The position numbers and the translations under genes were made by a program. This document shows, in pieces, positions 4,905 through 9,757 of a stretch of DNA of 9,757 nt. The notes below the pieces were generated by a model. It did not search any database. It saw only the letters and a program-made list of their open reading frames with translations, and was not told where the DNA came from. Location of the stretch: assembly GCA_910583815.1 (NCBI GenBank), contig CAJTZB010000090.1, forward strand, positions 1 to 9,757. The letters run 5' to 3'. The stretch is from an uncultured Lachnospiraceae bacterium (GTDB lineage Bacteria; Bacillota; Clostridia; Lachnospirales; Lachnospiraceae). Position 1 is the first letter of the stretch. Each line of letters starts with the position of its first letter.

Positions 4905-5859
4905 GCAAAAGTTCCACTGCTATCTGTTCCTGCAGTTTTCCTGTTTTTATATCCTCTTCCAGCCTGGCGCCATACGCAAGGAGACGGACAAGCTCTTCTT
5001 TAGAAAACCGGTCGGCCTGCGACATATATTTCGCAGCAGCAAATGGAGGCACAGAAATTGCAGATGCCACTGCCTGTTTATCAGTTCCGGCTTCTTTCAT
5101 GCCCTTGACGACCAGAAGCAAATGAAATTGCCGCTGAATCATATACAAAATACCAAGCGGCTTCTCTTGCAGGGCAATCAGGTCCTTATACAAATCCAAA
5201 GCACGTTTTTTCTGGCCTTGTGCCATAGCATCGGTCATCGCAAAAATTTTTCCGGTCAGCTGCTCTGAACAGACTGCTTTGATATCAGGAACCGTAACAA
5301 CGTCTCTGCCGAGTGTGTAGCAGACCAGCTTTTCTAATTCGCACTGCATACGTCCCATGTCGGTTCCGACCTGCTCTATAAAAAACTGCACTGTTGCTTC
5401 CGTAATTTTTTTACCTTCTCTCTTTAGCATGGACGCTACCCAAAGCTTCAGCTCTGTCTCTGTCATGCCGTTCATTTCAGAAACATAACCATGCTCTTTT
5501 ACGGCCTTAAACAGCCGTCCTCTCTTATCTACTTCCTCCTCTACAAACACAATTACCGTAGTATCAGGAACCTGCGAAATATAGTCCGCAAATCCGGAAG
5601 CACTTTTAAACCAGCCAGTACGCTCCAGAATTACAAGTCGATAATCGGCAAAAAACGGCATAGTATCAGCAAAGGAAATTACTTCCTTTTCATCAATCCC
5701 CTTCCCCGAATATTCCGCCATATTCATTGCATCCGCACCTGCAAGGACAGCCTCCTTTAATTTATCCTTGTACAGCTTCTTTAAATAGGATTCTGTTCCA
5801 TATAGCAAGTAAACCCTTTTATATTCTTTTTTCTTTATATCTTCTTTGATTGTTTTCAT
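4897..5859 (-). CDS. holA: DNA polymerase III subunit delta
   Basis: Part of the cytosolic clamp-loader complex: opens the beta sliding clamp and loads it on primed DNA. 320 residues, within the usual range. The N-terminal AAA-like fold shows VYLLYGTESYLKKLYKDKL (16-34), then ISFADTMPFFADYRLVILE (61-79) typical of delta; the C-terminal part (about 215-320) is the helical collar domain with EKPLGILYMIQRQFHLLLVVK. The start is chosen because EDIKKKEYKRVYLLYG follows it as in relatives. It has no Shine-Dalgarno sequence; instead a near-consensus promoter places transcription start at the ATG. It follows comEC by 32 nt, the same order as comEC-yqeN in Bacillus subtilis. The gene may thus be read both from the comEC operon and from its own leaderless transcript. 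Confidence 0.95.
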   Translation of the reverse strand: MKTIKEDIKKKEYKRVYLLYGTESYLKKLYKDKLKEAVLAGADAMNMAEYSGKGIDEKEVISFADTMPFFADYRLVILERTGWFKSASGFADYISQVPDTTVIVFVEEEVDKRGRLFKAVKEHGYVSEMNGMTETELKLWVASMLKREGKKITEATVQFFIEQVGTDMGRMQCELEKLVCYTLGRDVVTVPDIKAVCSEQLTGKIFAMTDAMAQGQKKRALDLYKDLIALQEKPLGILYMIQRQFHLLLVVKGMKEAGTDKQAVASAISVPPFAAAKYMSQADRFSKEELVRLLAYGARLEEDIKTGKLQEQIAVELLLA

Positions 5860-5866
5860 ATCATAA

Positions 5867-5895
5867 ATTTTAACAGCGTTTTTTCAGGATGTCAA
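5867..5895 (-). promoter_or_regulatory. Near-consensus promoter of holA
   Basis: On the minus strand, perfect -35 TTGACA (5895-5890), 17-bp spacer, -10 TAAAAT (5872-5867). The TGA of the -35 box is the stop codon of comEC. Counting seven bases from the -10 puts transcription start at 5860 or at the A of the holA ATG (5859). Confidence 0.75.
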
Positions 5896-8378
5896 TGGAA
5901 GCATACCGCTCCATCCAAATCGGTCCGGTATACTGTAATTCCCAGGTCTTTCAATGCCGTCAGCACTTCTTTATGCGGATGTCCATAACGGTTTTTATAA
6001 CCGCAGGAAAGTATGGCAATATCCGGATTCAGTATCCGCAAAAATGCTGTATCCGAAGATGTTCCAGAACCATGATGTCCTGCTTTCAATATGCATATTT
6101 TTTCTGCCGCATCTGTTTCATTCTCCGCCTCGGCACGCAGTGTTTCAATTGTCTGAAACAGGCTTCGTTCCACCTTTGTCCCTGCATCTCCCATCAGCCA
6201 GATTTCCGCCTCCTTTGTCTTAAGCAAAAATACAAGGGATGTATCATTTTCTGATTTTATCGCGTTTTTGGGAGAAAGACAAGTAAGTTCCACACTCCTG
6301 CTTTGTTCCATCAAACGCTCCCCCGCCTCTAAAAACCGGACAGCAACCTGCTTCTCTTCTGCAAGAGCTACCATCTCCAGATAACTCTCTGAAGGCTCTG
6401 CAACTTTAGGCAGCACAAGCTCTGCAATCAAAATGCTTCCATTGTAGTCACGCATCGCGGCTCCCCTCCCGGAATATGGAGGCATCCGTAAAAGCAGTTC
6501 CTTAATGCCATTTACATGGTCTGCGTCCATATGGGATACTATTGCTGCATCAATCACAGCAATCCCCTGCTGCTTTAAAAACGGCATCAGGCGATATTCT
6601 CCTACAGCACCCACGTCTGTACTTCCGCAGTCAAACAAAAGCGTCGTATTTTCTTTTGTTGTCACAACAATACAATCTCCCTGTGAGACATCTAAAAAAG
6701 AAAGGCGAAATCCCATATGGTTTGGAAACAAAAGAATCCCCCATGCAAGCGCAAGCAGGCATGGGAAAATCCAAAGGGGTGTTGTCCTTTGCCTCTTTTC
6801 CTCTTGGTATCCTGATTTTTTCTTTTGTATAAATAGAAAGAATGCTCCGACAGATACCGCATAATACCCTGCTATCTGGAAGCGGCTTGGCTCTCCGACA
6901 AGAATTTGTGCAAATGGAAGCTTTTGTGCCATCATGCAGACAAATTCATACCATCCAAGCAAAAGATGTACGCCGCCTGCTGCCAAGGTAGCTGCTCCTA
7001 TAGAAAACATCCCTATGGCAAGCGAACAAAGACCTCCAAGCAGAAGAAGCGAAACAAACGGAAGCACAAGCAAATTGAGCAGAACACCATATGGTGAGAA
7101 TTCATAGAAGAACAATAAAGAAACCGGAGTGGTCATGCAGGTAATCATTCCGCTGTAAAGAAAAGCACTTTCTATCGCAGAGAGCTTATGTCGCCCCTGT
7201 CGTTTCTTTTCCCATCGTTGTTTCCTGCGCCATTTTATAGCCTTTTCTATTTCTTTTGCAGCAGCCACACCAATCACTGCACCAAAAGACAGCAGAAAAC
7301 CTGCAGTATATAGTTCCCAAGGAGATATTGCAGTCAGTACGATTGCCGCCGCTAAAAGTGCCGACAACATGTCATAACTTCGTCTTGTTCCATAAGAAAA
7401 CAGCAAAATCAGACACATTATTGTTGCACGCCATGCAGAAGTGCTTCCTCCGCTAAAAAGCACATAGAACAAAAGAAATGCTGTCGTCATGGGAATCCTT
7501 ACAATAAGAGGAATCCCATATCTTATCAATAAATGGTACAATCCCATAGCAAGCAGAGATATATGTAAGCCGGAAATTGCAAGAATATGAGAGATTCCGC
7601 TGCGCTGATACAGTTCCTTTATCTCATCTGGAAGGAGCGTTTTATCCCCGACTAACATCGCCGTCAAAATCCCTGCTTCATTCTCCATATAAAGCTTTGA
7701 AAAAATATGCTTTATTTTTTCTTTCCATTGGTACATTGCCTGTGTAACATAAAATACTCTGTTATCTAATACTTCTGTCTTAACGGCACGAACTGCAGCA
7801 TAAATCCCCTGACCTGCATAATAACGAAAGGCGTCAAACTGTCCAGGATTGCTTGCTTCTCTTGCTACATTCAGTTTTCCGTAAACACGTATTTTATTTC
7901 CTGCACAGATTTCCTGCCCTGCGGCATTCGCTATCCTCACCTCACAGCCGCCTGCTCCCATCCAGACAAATTCTTTATAACCGCTGACAGAGCAATCGGC
8001 CAAACGCAAACGCAGCCCTAATCTATCCCTACTGATTTCATGTACTGTCCCTGTTACAAAGCACTCCTTTTCTCCTTGCAAAAAAAGCGAAAGATATGCT
8101 TCCCTCTCCTTTTGCAAATTCTTTTCATAACCAGAGCCTCGTAAGCATCCAAGGCAAAAAAGAATGGGGAGAATCAGCAACACAACCGTCAGTTCTAAAT
8201 AATGTTTGGGAGTAATATAGAATTTTAAGAATTCTGATGTTTTTTTTCGCAGCAGACTGCCGCATAGAATTGCCGCATAACAAAAGATGCAGCCAAACAG
8301 CTCCATTCGCCCGATATGGCACAGCAAAAGCCCTAAAAGCCATGCCACCGCGAACGCAAGCATCGGACGCTTTATCAA
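5892..8378 (-). CDS. comEC: ComEC/Rec2 family DNA uptake channel
   Basis: Polytopic inner-membrane protein that carries single-stranded DNA into the cytosol during natural transformation; 828 residues. In order: N-terminal membrane helices, the soluble DUF4131/OB-like part (about 100-200), the competence membrane domain with ISGLHIS (about 267-273) and SAWRATIM, then a C-terminal metallo-beta-lactamase domain with LDVSQGDC (about 561-568), SHMDADHVNG (about 614-623), KAGHHGSG (about 764-771) and YGHPH (about 798). The metal ligands HxDxDH are intact, fitting the nuclease-competent form. Start: TTG at 8378, because AGGAGG (8386-8391) lies seven bases ahead; an ATG at 8438 lies inside a large hairpin and lacks a site. 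No comEA or comEB is visible. Gene order lipoprotein-comEC-holA suggests cotranscription. The protein is full length and probably functional, but competence itself is not shown. Confidence 0.95.
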   Translation of the reverse strand: MIKRPMLAFAVAWLLGLLLCHIGRMELFGCIFCYAAILCGSLLRKKTSEFLKFYITPKHYLELTVVLLILPILFCLGCLRGSGYEKNLQKEREAYLSLFLQGEKECFVTGTVHEISRDRLGLRLRLADCSVSGYKEFVWMGAGGCEVRIANAAGQEICAGNKIRVYGKLNVAREASNPGQFDAFRYYAGQGIYAAVRAVKTEVLDNRVFYVTQAMYQWKEKIKHIFSKLYMENEAGILTAMLVGDKTLLPDEIKELYQRSGISHILAISGLHISLLAMGLYHLLIRYGIPLIVRIPMTTAFLLFYVLFSGGSTSAWRATIMCLILLFSYGTRRSYDMLSALLAAAIVLTAISPWELYTAGFLLSFGAVIGVAAAKEIEKAIKWRRKQRWEKKRQGRHKLSAIESAFLYSGMITCMTTPVSLLFFYEFSPYGVLLNLLVLPFVSLLLLGGLCSLAIGMFSIGAATLAAGGVHLLLGWYEFVCMMAQKLPFAQILVGEPSRFQIAGYYAVSVGAFFLFIQKKKSGYQEEKRQRTTPLWIFPCLLALAWGILLFPNHMGFRLSFLDVSQGDCIVVTTKENTTLLFDCGSTDVGAVGEYRLMPFLKQQGIAVIDAAIVSHMDADHVNGIKELLLRMPPYSGRGAAMRDYNGSILIAELVLPKVAEPSESYLEMVALAEEKQVAVRFLEAGERLMEQSRSVELTCLSPKNAIKSENDTSLVFLLKTKEAEIWLMGDAGTKVERSLFQTIETLRAEAENETDAAEKICILKAGHHGSGTSSDTAFLRILNPDIAILSCGYKNRYGHPHKEVLTALKDLGITVYRTDLDGAVCFH

Positions 8379-8391
8379 TAAAGTTCCTCCT
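8376..8391 (-). promoter_or_regulatory. Ribosome binding site fixing a TTG start for comEC
   Basis: On the minus strand AGGAGG (8391-8386), seven bases AACTTTA, then TTG (8378-8376). The next in-frame ATG, five codons on, has no site at proper distance. The hairpin at 8404-8495 ends 12 bases ahead of this site. Confidence 0.75.
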
Positions 8392-8403
8392 ATTTTAAGT
8401 TCC

Positions 8404-8495
8404 GCAGTTGTCCTTCCAACATACAAGCAACCAAACAAGGAATTCGGCTGTCAAAAACATCCGAATTCCTTGTAGTATGTTGTCCGGACAACTGC
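8404..8495. repeat. Long 31-bp imperfect hairpin in the comEC leader
   Basis: Three stacked perfect stems: GCAGTTGTCC with GGACAACTGC (8404-8413, 8486-8495), CAACATAC with GTATGTTG (8417-8424, 8475-8482), ACAAGGAATTCGG with CCGAATTCCTTGT (8435-8447, 8461-8473). They are separated by a 3x3 internal loop and a 10-to-1 asymmetric bulge; the loop is 13 bases. In the rightward direction six T follow (8498-8503), resembling a terminator against antisense transcription. In the leftward, coding direction no T-run follows and the comEC ribosome site comes next. It could be a processing or regulatory site or a palindromic mobile remnant. Confidence 0.7.
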
Positions 8496-8511
8496 TGTTT
8501 TTTAGTCCCGC

Positions 8512-8527
8512 AACAGACCTGTCTGTT
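8512..8527. other. Perfect 7+7 dyad over the lipoprotein stop codon
   Basis: AACAGAC-CT-GTCTGTT, symmetric with a 2-base centre, covering the end of the GerM-type gene. With so short a centre it is a poor RNA hairpin; it could be a protein-binding site or chance. It lies 16 bp from the long hairpin. Confidence 0.3.
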
Positions 8528-9509
8528 ACTGGTCTCCGTCCACAATTTCTAAGTTGCGTTCAAAGGCGCCTGAAAACTCCATGTTCTGATAGGTTTTCTT
8601 TGTCTCTCCGTTAATTGTGAACTGTACTTTATAAATATTTGTAAGCTCCGCAAGGGAGTTGACGACGGAATAAATTGTTACTTCTTCAGATACATCGCTT
8701 CGTTTTTCCATGAATTTCTCATTGAAGTCTACATAGCATACGCCGTCTTTGACGGAAACCTTGTTGACTGCAGTGCCTTCCGGCATCGCAGTACGCAGCC
8801 CATCTTCTACCGGGCCTGCAATAAGCTGGTTTAAAATCAGCTGTTCCGTCGAAATCGTACCATCATATGTGATTTTCAGGCTGGATTCTACAAGTGCGTC
8901 CCCTGTTTCATTTGAAAAATAAATCAAAACATATGCGTTTTGGTAAAACTCCGTATTGGCTCCGGTACTATCAATAAAATCCTCTGCCTTCATCATTCCA
9001 ACCGGCTTTCCGTTGGTCCGCATCAGAGGCTGCCCTCCAACATAAAACTCTACAGAGGCAACACCCTCTGCCTGGCAGAGCGTCTTTACAATCACGGCGC
9101 GCATCAGCACCTCAGAAACACCCGTTACCTGTTGGTAAGCTGCATCAAACTGCAGTGTCAATACTTCGTTGGAGCCAAGGGAATAGCTTTGGATTACGAT
9201 TTCCTCCGGTTTTGCCCTCTGATAGCCCTCCGTCTGCGGTTCTTGATTTAATGCCGCAATTAATTCCTCTATCTGCTCTTCTTTTGTCGCACCTGTTAGC
9301 CGGTACATTTCTCCGACAATTTTTGTCGATTCCTCGTTTAAGAAATATAGCTTCGCCCCTTCTGCAGAATCTGTGCGCCTTGCATCTTCCTCCGACGAAC
9401 AGCCGGACAAAAGGAATACCATACAAAGCAGGCACGTACAAAGGAAGCCTGCAACTATATTCCTGTCCTTTTTTCCTTTTTCTTTCCTGTTTTGTCTCAT
9501 TAGCCTCAT
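8526..9509 (-). CDS. GerM-type lipoprotein with two GerMN domains
   Basis: Predicted membrane-anchored, surface-exposed lipoprotein of 327 residues. A basic N-terminus and hydrophobic stretch (18-36) end in the lipobox LLSGC with acceptor Cys37. Two GerMN repeats follow: about residues 52-165 (KLYFLNEESTKIVGEMY; VLTLQFDAAYQQVTG) and about 190-315 (VLIYFSNETGDALV; VCYVDFNEKF; IYSVVNSLAEL). GerM of Bacillus subtilis acts in sporulation and germination, but this domain is widespread, so no spore role is claimed. The kinase gene ends five bases before it, implying translational coupling. Starts at 9509 or 9500 are both possible; neither has a good ribosome site, and 9509 is kept as the longer form. 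A lipoprotein directly after a sensor kinase suggests that it modulates envelope sensing. Confidence 0.88.
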   Translation of the reverse strand: MRLMRQNRKEKGKKDRNIVAGFLCTCLLCMVFLLSGCSSEEDARRTDSAEGAKLYFLNEESTKIVGEMYRLTGATKEEQIEELIAALNQEPQTEGYQRAKPEEIVIQSYSLGSNEVLTLQFDAAYQQVTGVSEVLMRAVIVKTLCQAEGVASVEFYVGGQPLMRTNGKPVGMMKAEDFIDSTGANTEFYQNAYVLIYFSNETGDALVESSLKITYDGTISTEQLILNQLIAGPVEDGLRTAMPEGTAVNKVSVKDGVCYVDFNEKFMEKRSDVSEEVTIYSVVNSLAELTNIYKVQFTINGETKKTYQNMEFSGAFERNLEIVDGDQ

Positions 9510-9514
9510 TCTTT

Positions 9515-9757
9515 CTATGTGGTCGGATAATCCGGAAGAAAGCTAAGTGGTATTCTGACAACAAATACCGAACCTTCTCCTTCCTTCCCAAACACCTTAA
9601 TGCTGCCTTTGTGCATCATAACTGCGCTTTTTGCAATTGCAAGCCCAAGTCCGGTTCCTCCGGTTTCTCTGGAGCGCGCTTTATCTACTCTGTAAAAACG
9701 GTCAAAAATAAACTTCTTTGCATCCTCCGGAATACCAATGCCGGTATCTTTTATTTT
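9515..9757 (-). CDS. Sensor histidine kinase, C-terminal end of ATPase domain (partial)
   Basis: The last 80 residues of a two-component sensor kinase. Visible are the G1 box DTGIGIP (fragment residues 4-10), the F box FIFDRFYRVDKARS (16-29), the G2 box TGGTGLGLAI (32-41), and a final KGSIKVFGKEGEGSVFVVRIPL strand region, all of the HATPase_c fold. The boxes resemble PhoR/ResE-type kinases. The sensor, membrane and phospho-accepting His parts lie outside the window, as would the response regulator. Its stop lies five bases before the GerM-type lipoprotein gene. Confidence 0.95.
   Translation of the reverse strand, partial: KIKDTGIGIPEDAKKFIFDRFYRVDKARSRETGGTGLGLAIAKSAVMMHKGSIKVFGKEGEGSVFVVRIPLSFLPDYPTT

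Noticed and set aside
8390..8420. Promoter TTGGAA-16-TAAAAT ahead of comEC
   Set aside because: It would start transcription inside the AGGAGG of comEC and so remove its ribosome site.
8379..8438. ATG start for comEC at 8438
   Set aside because: It lies inside the large hairpin with no ribosome site; AGGAGG with seven-base spacing points to the TTG at 8378.
1..9757. CRISPR array, complete insertion sequence or prophage genes
   Set aside because: I saw no regularly spaced repeats, transposase, integrase or phage structural gene in any frame.

Overview
The window looks like a chromosomal segment of an anaerobic Firmicute of the class Clostridia, most likely Lachnospiraceae. The evidence is moderate-to-low GC, strong AGGAGG ribosome binding sites, a split AICAR transformylase / IMP cyclohydrolase pair, a GerM-type lipoprotein, and a comEC-holA gene order. 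The species cannot be named from sequence alone.

Left part (1-1710, minus strand): the end of purine synthesis, a PurO-type IMP cyclohydrolase followed by a stand-alone AICAR transformylase that runs off the window. An extended -10 promoter precedes the pair. Together the two enzymes replace bifunctional PurH.

Middle part (1739-4612): a small regulatory island. It holds an unidentified, strongly folding 142-nt element, an XRE-family regulator, a convergent HAD phosphatase of the phosphoglycolate phosphatase type, and a divergent MerR-family regulator with a TipAS ligand-binding domain. The MerR gene has a textbook 19-bp-spacer promoter with a 23-bp dyad, and a strong in-frame internal ribosome binding site that could make the ligand-binding domain alone. 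Four copies of a short palindromic repeat (core TGTACACCRACGCTAT) lie in the spacers of this island and nowhere else in the window. A strong leftward promoter and a shared terminator define a candidate small RNA of about 92 nt after merR.

Right part (4720-9757, all minus strand): in transcription order, the end of a sensor histidine kinase, a two-domain GerM-type lipoprotein, comEC (DNA uptake channel), holA (DNA polymerase III delta) and tRNA-Ser(CGA). The kinase and lipoprotein genes are 5 nt apart. A 31-bp imperfect hairpin occupies the leader of comEC. holA has no Shine-Dalgarno sequence, but a near-consensus promoter over the comEC stop codon places its start of transcription at its ATG, which suggests a leaderless mRNA. 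The tRNA has its own promoter inside the end of holA and a strong terminator.
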